A DNA stretch of 19,267 nt from Pyrodictium sp. GTDB lineage: Archaea; Thermoproteota; Thermoprotei_A; Sulfolobales; Pyrodictiaceae. The stretch spans positions 1 to 19,267 of the forward strand of contig DQUB01000124.1 in NCBI GenBank assembly GCA_015662475.1. Reading direction: 5' to 3'. The first letter of the stretch is position 1, and the number at the start of each line of letters is the position of its first letter. The translations under genes and the position numbers were made by a program. Positions 12,976 to 19,267 of the stretch are shown here, in pieces. The notes under the pieces are model-generated. The model worked only from the letters and a program-made list of their open reading frames with translations. It had not been told where the DNA came from and did no database searches.

Positions 12976-14193
12976 TTAAGCGAGGTATGTTAGCTCTGTT
13001 TCTCTCTTTTCTGGGCTCACAACATTAAATGTTGAAACATCGCTATAGGGTCTAAACCTCTTCTTTAACACTTTTTCTATAGCTTTTAGAAAGTCTTCTC
13101 GAGTTACATATTGACGACCTGCTCTTAGAGCATTGTATCCTGCCTCTGTCACTATAGCCTTAATATCTGCACCAGTTGCACCTTCAGTTAACTTTGCAAG
13201 CTCCCATAGGTCAACATCTTTAGCCAATTTCATCTTTGCAGTATGTATCTTGAATATCTCGTATCTTGCATTTAGATCGGGAGGTGGTACGTAGATTAGT
13301 CTGTCGAATCTACCTGGTCTAAGAATTGCAGGATCTAAAATGTCTATCCTGTTAGTTGCAGCAATAACCTTCACATTGTCTAATGGGTCAAACCCATCAA
13401 GCTCTGCAAGTAACTGCATAAGTGTGCGCTGTACTTCACGCTCGCCACTAGTTCCAACTTCGAGTCTACGAGCAGCAATTGCATCGATCTCGTCGATGAA
13501 TATTATTGCTGGAGCTTTACGTCGAGCAAATTTAAAGAGCTCTCTTACAAGTCTAGCGCCTTCACCAACATACTTTTGCACAAATTGTGATGCTACAACC
13601 CGTATGAAAGTTGCATTTGTCATTGCAGCCACAGCTTTTGCTAATAGTGTTTTTCCACAACCTGGAGGCCCATATAGCAGCACTCCTTTAGGTGGCTCGA
13701 TACCGAGATCTCTGAAAAGCTCCGGTTTTTGGAGTGGTAGTATGATAGCCTCATAGAGCTCTCTCTTTTGCTCCCATAGACCACCTATATGGTCAAACGT
13801 CACATTAGGTTTCTTTACAACCTCCCACGCTCTAACTGCCGGGTCTTCCCTCTCAGGCAAAACTTCCACTATTGCTGAACCACGTTGATTTAACGCTACA
13901 AGAGCTCCAGGTACAAGCTTGCTCGTATCAACATTGCTTGCAACACTCACAATTAGGTTTGGACCTGTTGTACTTTTAACTACAGCACGGCCATCAGGTA
14001 ATAAGTCGAGTAGAACTGCCTCAATTAGTGGTGGCATTTGCAACTTTTCAAGCTCGTGCCTATAACGCTTTATCTCTCGCCTTAACTCTGCACGCTCTAA
14101 CTCTAACTCTTTCACTCTTCTTTCCAAATGTTTAATGTATTCTATTAGAGCACGATAATCTATAAGGCCATTCCCGTCGATGGTGCTAGCCAT
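12976..14193 (-). CDS. pan: Proteasome-activating nucleotidase (PAN), AAA ATPase
   Basis: A 405-residue Rpt-like ATPase that unfolds substrates and feeds them to the 20S proteasome. The N-terminal coiled coil spans about 15-52, the OB domain about 56-115, and one AAA domain the rest. Motifs are Walker A GPPGCGKT (175-182), pore loop KYVGEG (207-212), Walker B IFIDEIDA (231-238), sensor-1 AATN (278-281) and arginine fingers in LRPGRFDR (R295, R298). Length fits the family. The C-terminus is L-T-Y-L-A: the tyrosine is third from the end, so the usual HbYX docking tail is absent or shifted by one residue. Start is ATG. A TATA-like TTTTAAAAA lies about 25-33 bp upstream, implying a very short leader. 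A PUA protein and the PAC2 chaperone follow on the same strand. Confidence 0.93.
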   Translation of the reverse strand: MASTIDGNGLIDYRALIEYIKHLERRVKELELERAELRREIKRYRHELEKLQMPPLIEAVLLDLLPDGRAVVKSTTGPNLIVSVASNVDTSKLVPGALVALNQRGSAIVEVLPEREDPAVRAWEVVKKPNVTFDHIGGLWEQKRELYEAIILPLQKPELFRDLGIEPPKGVLLYGPPGCGKTLLAKAVAAMTNATFIRVVASQFVQKYVGEGARLVRELFKFARRKAPAIIFIDEIDAIAARRLEVGTSGEREVQRTLMQLLAELDGFDPLDNVKVIAATNRIDILDPAILRPGRFDRLIYVPPPDLNARYEIFKIHTAKMKLAKDVDLWELAKLTEGATGADIKAIVTEAGYNALRAGRQYVTREDFLKAIEKVLKKRFRPYSDVSTFNVVSPEKRETELTYLA

Positions 14194-14281
14194 AACCTGT
14201 TATCCCCACTCTACACCTTTTAAAAAGCCTAAGGAAGTCTAAATAATAGTTTACCCCACTATAACACGGGGGAGTCTACAC
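14194..14281. promoter_or_regulatory. Divergent promoter region of PAN and MBF1
   Basis: The 88-bp gap holds TTTTAAAAA at 14218-14226, a TATA-like element for PAN (minus), and TCTAAATAAT at about 14239-14248, a TATA-like element for MBF1 (plus). MBF1 also has GGGGGAG (14268-14274) seven bases before its GTG, a strong ribosome site. If the PAN element is real, its transcript starts within a few bases of the ATG, so the GGGGAT upstream of PAN would not be transcribed. Confidence 0.5.
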
Positions 14282-14899
14282 GTGACGTTATACTGTGAAA
14301 TGTGTGGTAGACCAATAACAACACAGTCTCACCACATTACAATAGAAGGTGTTGAACTCATAGTATGTGAAGCTTGTTATAGAAGGTATACGAGTAGGGT
14401 GCAAAGTACAGCACTAGACATACCAACACGGTTGAGATTGACACAGCCAGTACAACGTCTAGAAGCAATAAGAGAACAGGTAGTTGCATCAGATTACACT
14501 GCTGTTAAAAGAGTAGGGGCTAGAGAACAACAGCAGAAACAGACTAGACCTGTAGCAGCTAAGTCTAAAGCTAGTTTAACGCGTAAACCTAGTTCAAGAC
14601 TAGGTGTCTACGAGAGATTTGAAGTTGTACCCGATTTTGCAGAACGTGTTAGAAGTGCGAGAGAACGTCTTGGCTGGACACAACGTATGCTGGCACAGAA
14701 AGCGAAGGTTAGTGAAAACGTCATTAAGAGGATTGAAGCTGGCACTTTAACACCCTCAATAGACCTGGCAAGAAGGCTTGAAAAGATACTAGGTATAAAG
14801 CTTCTTGAACCAGTTGTAGAGGAAGGAGAAGAGTATGGTGGTGAGAAAGGCGAATTCTACTTAACACTAGGCGATATTGCAGAAATTAAAGAGGATTGA
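14282..14899 (+). CDS. mbf1: Archaeal multiprotein bridging factor 1 (aMBF1)
   Basis: A 205-residue protein with the archaeal MBF1 layout. An N-terminal zinc ribbon (C5, C8, C29, C32) is followed by a Gln/Arg/Lys-rich linker (about 40-110), then a cro/C1-type helix-turn-helix (about 119-175: FAERVRSARERLGWTQRMLA, then VSENVIKRIEAGTLTPSI), and a Glu-rich tail. Archaeal MBF1 associates with ribosomes and with the transcription or translation machinery; it is not a classical repressor. Start is GTG with GGGGGAG upstream. It is the first gene of a plus-strand series; HflX begins four bases after its stop, so the two are probably cotranscribed, which fits a shared ribosome-related theme. Confidence 0.92.
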   Translation: MTLYCEMCGRPITTQSHHITIEGVELIVCEACYRRYTSRVQSTALDIPTRLRLTQPVQRLEAIREQVVASDYTAVKRVGAREQQQKQTRPVAAKSKASLTRKPSSRLGVYERFEVVPDFAERVRSARERLGWTQRMLAQKAKVSENVIKRIEAGTLTPSIDLARRLEKILGIKLLEPVVEEGEEYGGEKGEFYLTLGDIAEIKED

Positions 14900-14903
14900 G
14901 TAG

Positions 14904-16034
14904 ATGAAGAAGAATAACATCTATCGCGGCGCAATACTCCTACTACCAAAACACCTCCCTCAATGGCTTGTTAAAGAGGCATTTGCTCTCGTCGAAAGCG
15001 CTCAATACGATATATTGGATGTGATTAGGTATAAGAGGCTAGGTTCTAAACTTCTAAGTAAGGCTAAGCTCGAGGAAATTGTTAGGATTGCAAACCAGTA
15101 CAAAGAGAGTGTACATGAACTCAAACTCATAGTGTATGATGAGATAAAGCCTAGAGATTATGCAACTCTCATGATAGAAACCGGGGTCGAAGTACTTGAT
15201 AGAACACTACTCATACTAGAAATATTCAGTTTGCATGCAGGTAGCAAAGAAGCAAAACTGCAAATAGAGCTTGCAACCCTTAAACATAGACTACCTCTAG
15301 TTAGAGAGTTTATAAGAAGGTCTAAGCTTAAAGAATTGCCCGGTTTTCTAGGGCCTGGAGCCTACGCAATAGACGCCTACTATAGACATATGAAGTTTAG
15401 GATTGCTAAGATAAAAAGAGAACTTGAAAACATTAGAAAGCATAGAGAAAGAGAAAGACTTGGAAGACAGCGGCTGGGATACCCCCACACTGCGATAGTT
15501 GGCTATGCAAGTGCAGGCAAAACATCACTCTTTAACCTGTTAACTGGAGAGACTAAACCTGTAGGCCCCGAATATTTCACTACCCTTAGCCCTAAGCACA
15601 AGCTTGTAGAGCTTGTCAATGGGTTTAAAACATTTCTAGTTGATACAGTCGGTTTTATCTGGAGTGTACCACCAGAAATCATTGAAGCTTTTCACGCCAC
15701 TCTCGAAGAAGTTACATATGCTGATATACTACTCTTTGTAGTTGATGCAAGTGAACCTCCACACGTTATTCGTAAGAAGGTTGAAGAGGGCATTCGAATA
15801 TTGTATCGAATTGGTTCCATAGGTAAGCCGCTACTTGCTGTTGCCAATAAAGTTGATCTGGTAGACAAATGGGAGCTTGAAGAGAAACTTTCAATAATTG
15901 AGAAAACTCTTCGTGAAGGCTACCCCGGTTTTGAGGGGATAATACCGTTCTCAGCACTTAAAAAGTATGGGGTGGACGAGTTAACATGGAAGCTAGCCAA
16001 CTTGCTAAAAGATATGGGAAGGTATACGTCTTAA
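14904..16034 (+). CDS. hflX: HflX-type ribosome-associated GTPase
   Basis: A 376-residue GTPase. The N-terminal HflX domain (about 1-145) leads into a helical stretch (160-190, rich in Arg/Lys/Glu) and then the G domain: G1 GYASAGKT (200-207), G2 threonine in FTTLSP (225-230), G3 DTVGFIWS (247-254), G4 NKVD (315-318), G5 SALK (350-353). G1 differs from the usual bacterial GYTNAGKS at several positions but keeps G-x4-G-K-T. HflX binds the 50S subunit and splits or rescues stalled ribosomes. The expected glycine-rich linker motif is present only in reduced form (LGPGAYAID, 149-157). The gene is tightly spaced after MBF1 and its 3' end overlaps Trm56 by about 49 bases. Confidence 0.9.
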   Translation: MKKNNIYRGAILLLPKHLPQWLVKEAFALVESAQYDILDVIRYKRLGSKLLSKAKLEEIVRIANQYKESVHELKLIVYDEIKPRDYATLMIETGVEVLDRTLLILEIFSLHAGSKEAKLQIELATLKHRLPLVREFIRRSKLKELPGFLGPGAYAIDAYYRHMKFRIAKIKRELENIRKHRERERLGRQRLGYPHTAIVGYASAGKTSLFNLLTGETKPVGPEYFTTLSPKHKLVELVNGFKTFLVDTVGFIWSVPPEIIEAFHATLEEVTYADILLFVVDASEPPHVIRKKVEEGIRILYRIGSIGKPLLAVANKVDLVDKWELEEKLSIIEKTLREGYPGFEGIIPFSALKKYGVDELTWKLANLLKDMGRYTS

Positions 16035-16546
16035 GGATAGGTCATAGGCCTGAGAGAGATAAGAGGATAACAACGCATGTAGGTCTTGTAGCACGAGCAT
16101 TTGGCGCAAATGGCTTTGTTTTAGGCGATATTTGTGATCAACACGTTATCGATAGTCTGAAAGGTGTACTAGACCGTTGGGGTGGCAAACTAGAGATTAT
16201 ATGTGGAGTCGATAGCAAAAAGTATTGTAAGGAGTGGAAGAGAAGTGGAGGTGAAATAATCCACTTGACTATGTACGGCATACACGTCGACGATGTTATA
16301 GACGAAATACGTCGGAGTCCAAAACCAAAACTCATCATTGTCGGCGCTGAAAAGGTGCCACCCTTCTTCTACGAGATAGCCGACTACAACGTAGCTATAG
16401 GCAATCAACCACATAGCGAAGTTTCAGCACTGGCAATCTTCCTCGACAGACTATATGAAGGTAAGGAGCTTCACGTATACTTTGAAAATGCCAAGCTAAG
16501 AATCATACCATCACGCAAAGGCAAACGTGTAGAATGCCTTAAATAG
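15986..16546 (+). CDS. trm56: tRNA (cytidine-56 2'-O) methyltransferase aTrm56
   Basis: A 186-residue SPOUT-class enzyme that methylates the ribose of C56 in the tRNA T-loop using SAM, an archaeal modification. The family opening VYVLRIGHRPERDKRITTHV (13-32) is present, as are GADRGD-type core elements in the form IIVGAEKVP (117-125) and the knot region ADYNVAIGNQPHSEVSALAI (132-151). Length is typical for Trm56 without extra domains. ATG 15986 is the only good start in frame ahead of the conserved block; it makes a 49-base overlap with HflX, long but plausible, with GGGGTGG about 11 bases upstream. It sits among translation genes. Confidence 0.92.
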   Translation: MEASQLAKRYGKVYVLRIGHRPERDKRITTHVGLVARAFGANGFVLGDICDQHVIDSLKGVLDRWGGKLEIICGVDSKKYCKEWKRSGGEIIHLTMYGIHVDDVIDEIRRSPKPKLIIVGAEKVPPFFYEIADYNVAIGNQPHSEVSALAIFLDRLYEGKELHVYFENAKLRIIPSRKGKRVECLK

Positions 16547-16621
16547 CTTGTAGGCAATTACTTGAAACGAACATAATCCCTATTAAAGTGTCAGCTTATA
16601 GAAATACGACAGGGTAAAGGG
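16547..16621 (+). promoter_or_regulatory. Probable promoter of the TFE-methyltransferase pair
   Basis: This 75-bp gap is the first break in the plus-strand run. It contains CTTATAGAAATA at 16595-16606, and a second AT-rich element CTATTAAAG at 16580-16588 placed about 35-40 bp before the TFE start. AGGGTAAAGGG precedes the TTG. No RNA-gene boxes or coding potential seen. Confidence 0.35.
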
Positions 16622-17140
16622 TTGAACCAGGAGAAGTTGTATGAGGTTATAGAGAAGCTATTCGATTTCGATGTTAGACAGGTGTTCAAGGTTCTCTACG
16701 AAGAAGGTAAGGAGCTTAGTGAAGAAGCTATAGCTGAGAAAACAGGTTTGAAATTGAATAGTGTTAGACGCGCTCTAAACCTACTACTAGAGAAAAAATT
16801 TGTAACTTATCGAAGAGCTAGAGACCCTGATAAACAACGCAACGTGTTCTTCTGGAAAGTAGACATTATAGGACTACATTCAACCTTTGTAAACCGAAAA
16901 CGAATGGTGCTAGAACGGCTAAAATATAAGTTGGAACAGGAAAGCAAAACAACCTACTATGTATGTCCTTTAGACAATACTAGATATGCTCTAGAGGAGG
17001 CTCTTGAACACGATTTCACATGCCCACGATGTGGAAGTCCTCTCACTATAGATGAAAAGCGTGATGAACGTCTGAACATGCTTAAAGGAATTATTGCGAG
17101 GCTTGAAGAGGAGATAAGAAATGAAATACACCGTCGTTGA
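16622..17140 (+). CDS. tfe: Transcription initiation factor TFE (alpha subunit, TFIIE-alpha homologue)
   Basis: A 172-residue basal factor. The N-terminal winged helix (about 1-90) includes LSEEAIAEKTGLKLNSVRRAL (32-52) and the beta-wing RNVFFWKVD (73-81); the zinc-ribbon part (113-141) reads YYVCPLDNTRY, then DFTCPRCGSPL. The protein ends in a basic/acidic coiled helix (145-172). TFE helps TBP/TFB-dependent open-complex formation. The first knuckle has C115 but Asp at 118 where a second Cys would be; from memory, other crenarchaeal TFEs also have a CPxDNxRY form, so this is likely lineage-typical. Start is TTG; a second TTG at codon 6, with GGAG three bases before it, is possible. The final 20 bases overlap the methyltransferase gene. 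Confidence 0.92.
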   Translation: MNQEKLYEVIEKLFDFDVRQVFKVLYEEGKELSEEAIAEKTGLKLNSVRRALNLLLEKKFVTYRRARDPDKQRNVFFWKVDIIGLHSTFVNRKRMVLERLKYKLEQESKTTYYVCPLDNTRYALEEALEHDFTCPRCGSPLTIDEKRDERLNMLKGIIARLEEEIRNEIHRR

Positions 17141-18098
17141 CCTCTTCTGCGGTGCAGGTGGTTTTTCTGAAGGATTTAGACAAGCAGGTTTCAAAATAGT
17201 CCTAGGCATAGATAATGATAGGTCTGCTATTAGAAGTTTTAAAGCAAACTTTCCGGAAGCATATGCACTCGCCATGGACATAAAAGATGTTAGTGGCGTT
17301 GAAATATTAAACCTTATTGGTCGGCCTCCCGACGTGGTTATTGGTAGTCCACCTTGCGAGCCTTTCACAGGTGCAAATCCTAGACGTATGCCAAATCCCC
17401 TAGATAGACTTTACAAAGATCCTATAGGCCAACTCGTACTACACTTCGTTAGACTGGTAGGAGAGTTAAAACCTAAGGTTTTTGTAATGGAGAACGTACC
17501 TGCTATACTAGATGATGGGCTTAAAGACGAGCTAGAGAAGTTGTTCAAAGATGTTGGCTATAGGAAAGTGTATTTCAATATTTTAAGAGCGGAAGACTAT
17601 TGTACACCAAGTCATAGAATACGGGTTTTCATATCAAATATAAGGATAAAGCCGCCAAAATGTAAACGCAAATATACTGTAAGAGATGCATTGAAAAACA
17701 TGCCTACACCAAATACGCTCATACCACCCAATCACGAAGTACCACCTTTAAGCGAAAAGAAGCTTAAACGGATAGCTAGATTAAAACCTGGCAAACCACT
17801 AATATACTACGAAGGTGCTGAAGGACGTAGACTGCCAAACCTCATTAGACTCAATCCTAGAGAAATAGCACCTACTGTACTCGGCTCCTCAAGATTTATA
17901 CATCCCGAAGAAAACAGATTTCTAACAGTGAGAGAACAAGCCAGACTCATGGGCTTCCCCGATAACCATATCTTCCTCGGAGGCCGTGATGAACAGTATA
18001 ACCAAGTTGGTGAAGCTGTACCTGTACCACTAGCAAAAGCTGTTGCAATATCCGTAAGACTATACCTTGAAAAAAGCTTTCCTCGTAAAGAAGAGTGA
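17121..18098 (+). CDS. Orphan cytosine-C5 methyltransferase coupled to TFE
   Basis: A 325-residue SAM-dependent C5-cytosine methyltransferase with motifs in canonical order: I DLFCGAGGFSEGF (7-19), IV GSPPCEPFTGANPRR (75-89) with catalytic C79, VI MENVP (123-127), an VIII-like TPSHRIRVFI (162-171), a short target-recognition region (about 172-265), and X NQVGEAVPVPLAKAV (294-308). Motif IV has Glu after the catalytic Cys where bacterial enzymes usually have Gln, and motif VIII has S-H in place of the usual Q-R. There is no restriction endonuclease gene alongside. ATG 17121 lies inside the end of TFE, behind a strong GAGGAGAT, so translation is probably coupled. Target could be DNA or RNA; the family label is firm, the substrate is not. 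Confidence 0.9.
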   Translation: MKYTVVDLFCGAGGFSEGFRQAGFKIVLGIDNDRSAIRSFKANFPEAYALAMDIKDVSGVEILNLIGRPPDVVIGSPPCEPFTGANPRRMPNPLDRLYKDPIGQLVLHFVRLVGELKPKVFVMENVPAILDDGLKDELEKLFKDVGYRKVYFNILRAEDYCTPSHRIRVFISNIRIKPPKCKRKYTVRDALKNMPTPNTLIPPNHEVPPLSEKKLKRIARLKPGKPLIYYEGAEGRRLPNLIRLNPREIAPTVLGSSRFIHPEENRFLTVREQARLMGFPDNHIFLGGRDEQYNQVGEAVPVPLAKAVAISVRLYLEKSFPRKEE

Positions 18099-18102
18099 AC
18101 CT

Positions 18103-18576
18103 CTACTCAACATTTTGTTGCTGAACATGTTTTTTCAGAGCATAAAGTATTATGGCTGCTTCAGCAACAGGTCCCAACCATCCATTTGCGCCAGCATAGT
18201 ATACGGGAGTCCCAAGACCTAGCTCATCTTTTCTAGGTGCACCTTCACTACCTCCAAAAACTAGGGCAATACGATTATGTTTGAGGGCAACACTTACTAT
18301 ATCTTCAACCTCTCTGCGCTCGCCATGAGCATAGCTAAATATTATAGTTTTATCGACATTGAATAGCTCAATAACGTCAGACAATTTAGATAGTACAGCA
18401 AAACTTGTTCCCAATCTAAGTGCTAGTCTATGAACTTCTGGAACACCATTTGTAGCTGCAGCACCGTAAACTCGAGATGCCACAAAATGTCTATAACCCA
18501 TACTATACGTGAGTCGAGCCATATCGATAAGCCGTTGTGCACTCGATATATCATGTATAACGACAATAACCTCCAT
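18103..18576 (-). CDS. DUF2122-type protein (annotated RecB-family nuclease), SPOUT-like
   Basis: A 157-residue protein when read from ATG 18576. It opens MEVIVVIHDISSAQRLIDMA and continues with FVASRVYGAAATNGVPEV (31-48), as I recall for archaeal DUF2122 proteins, which are often labelled RecB-family nuclease. No nuclease motif (such as D-ExK) is visible. The C-terminal half, LVFGGSEGAPRKDELG (105-120) followed by GANGWLGPVAEAAIIL (129-144), looks much more like the SAM-binding knot of SPOUT RNA methyltransferases: glycine-rich strand-end loops, then a long helix. I therefore favour an RNA methyltransferase-like fold (inference). A GTG at 18594 would add six residues but has no ribosome site. 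It converges on the methyltransferase gene with four bases between stops. Confidence 0.65.
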   Translation of the reverse strand: MEVIVVIHDISSAQRLIDMARLTYSMGYRHFVASRVYGAAATNGVPEVHRLALRLGTSFAVLSKLSDVIELFNVDKTIIFSYAHGERREVEDIVSVALKHNRIALVFGGSEGAPRKDELGLGTPVYYAGANGWLGPVAEAAIILYALKKHVQQQNVE

Positions 18577-18613
18577 TATCGCTCGCCCACTCACTAGAAT
18601 TTCCTGTCTACAT

Positions 18614-19258
18614 TTAACTCTTCAAGAGCTTAGACACAAACGTTACACTATTCGAATACCAGCTAAGAGTTATATGTGTACCGCCATAGCGCACATAGTT
18701 GCTCAACATTTTCTGATCGATGATCACCCATCCTGGACACACATTAGCCGAGTTTATCGGTACATAAAACGTTATTTGTTCAAGTGTAGTGTTTAGTTGC
18801 CTAGTACTGTAGTAGCCAACCATGCTCAGATATCCGCGAATGTTAGAGAGATCGTAGTGTAGAATAGATAGATCACCGTCTAAAACACTACTTAGCCTCA
18901 AATATCGAGAGTAGAAGGTTAGTGTTGTGACTCTAGGTGGTGCTACCAGTACGAGTATTCTGAAGCTACTACCTTCTACTCCAGCGTAAGCACGTACGAA
19001 CCCACCATAATTTATCATACTGTCATCAAATTTTGATATAATTCTATTGCATTCTTCTGATGATATTGGTAGAAATGTGAAAGGTAGTCTATAGCTAATA
19101 ACTATTTTGAAGAGTCCAGGTTGTCTATAGTATGAGCCTCCCAAGCTCAACCTATGCATATAATCTGCTCTTAGAGGTACAACAGCTATTGACATATTAC
19201 CAAGATTGACGATGCCACCAATAAAAACAAGTTTTCTTCTTAGATTAAATCCAAACAT
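18614..19258 (-). CDS. Hypothetical protein, probably truncated at the window edge
   Basis: I do not recognise this protein. 214 residues are readable from the ATG at 19256-19258, but the frame stays open to the right end of the window and no ribosome site precedes that ATG, so the true N-terminus probably lies outside. The visible part is beta-rich and aromatic-rich (many Tyr, Phe, Val, Ile), with segments such as FRILVLVAPPRV and ITFYVPINSANVCPGWVII. Only three Cys are seen, and no transmembrane helix stands out. No catalytic motif is evident. It reads towards the DUF2122-type gene on the same strand with a gap of about 37 bp and may be cotranscribed with it. Confidence 0.55.
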   Translation of the reverse strand: MFGFNLRRKLVFIGGIVNLGNMSIAVVPLRADYMHRLSLGGSYYRQPGLFKIVISYRLPFTFLPISSEECNRIISKFDDSMINYGGFVRAYAGVEGSSFRILVLVAPPRVTTLTFYSRYLRLSSVLDGDLSILHYDLSNIRGYLSMVGYYSTRQLNTTLEQITFYVPINSANVCPGWVIIDQKMLSNYVRYGGTHITLSWYSNSVTFVSKLLKS

Positions 19259-19267
19259 GGTCTGGAA

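Noticed and set aside
12976..14193. AAA protein as Cdc48/VAT or FtsH-like
   Set aside because: Only one AAA domain, with coiled coil and OB domain in front and no membrane segment or protease; this is the PAN layout.
17121..18098. Methyltransferase as part of a restriction-modification cassette
   Set aside because: No endonuclease or vsr-like gene in the flanks; context is housekeeping and coupled to tfe.

Overview
The window is a gene-dense piece of an archaeal chromosome, most likely from a hyperthermophilic crenarchaeon of the Desulfurococcales kind. The evidence is a crenarchaeal-type RNA polymerase subunit Rpo8, archaeal MBF1, TFE, PAN, Trm56 and archaeosine tRNA-guanine transglycosylase, a tRNA-Tyr with a bulge-helix-bulge intron and encoded CCA, many GTG and TTG starts, and strong GGAGGTGAT-type ribosome binding sites. 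Base composition is moderately AT-rich by eye. Genus is not assigned.

Layout. (1) 1-4.5 kb: a helix-hairpin-helix/MutS-type ATPase and an unknown Cys-containing protein (both minus), divergent from a predicted nucleotidyltransferase (plus), which meets a two-SIS-domain sugar-phosphate isomerase-like gene (minus) with overlapping stop codons. (2) 4.6-7.9 kb: a compact plus-strand operon of UPF0251 HTH regulator, DUF89 phosphatase-like protein, SerA and a class V aminotransferase. The last two fit the phosphorylated serine pathway. (3) 7.9-9.1 kb: an AT-rich convergent spacer, tRNA-Tyr(GTA) with a 94-nt intron, and an unknown two-helix membrane protein (minus). (4) 9.2-14.2 kb: rpo8 (minus) divergent from an Sm-like gene plus tgtA (plus, ATGA overlap). 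TgtA ends without its C2/PUA module. These converge on a minus-strand cluster of PAN ATPase, a stand-alone TGT-C2/PUA protein and a PAC2 proteasome chaperone. (5) 14.3-18.1 kb: an information-processing run on the plus strand: MBF1, HflX GTPase, Trm56, TFE and an orphan cytosine-C5 methyltransferase, with short or overlapping junctions except for a 75-bp gap before TFE. (6) 18.1-19.3 kb: a SPOUT-like DUF2122-type protein and an unknown gene that probably runs off the right edge (both minus).

The content is mainly housekeeping: transcription (Rpo8, TFE, MBF1), tRNA maturation (TgtA, PUA protein, Trm56, tRNA-Tyr), protein quality control (PAN, PAC2) and serine synthesis. I saw no CRISPR array, insertion sequence, prophage or restriction-modification cassette. 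No gene-free stretch exceeds 300 bases; the longest are about 60-120 bases and hold promoters or AT-rich terminator-like sequence. The points most worth following are the split archaeosine transglycosylase whose missing module lies in a proteasome gene cluster, the TFE-methyltransferase overlap, and the DUF89-SerA-aminotransferase operon.
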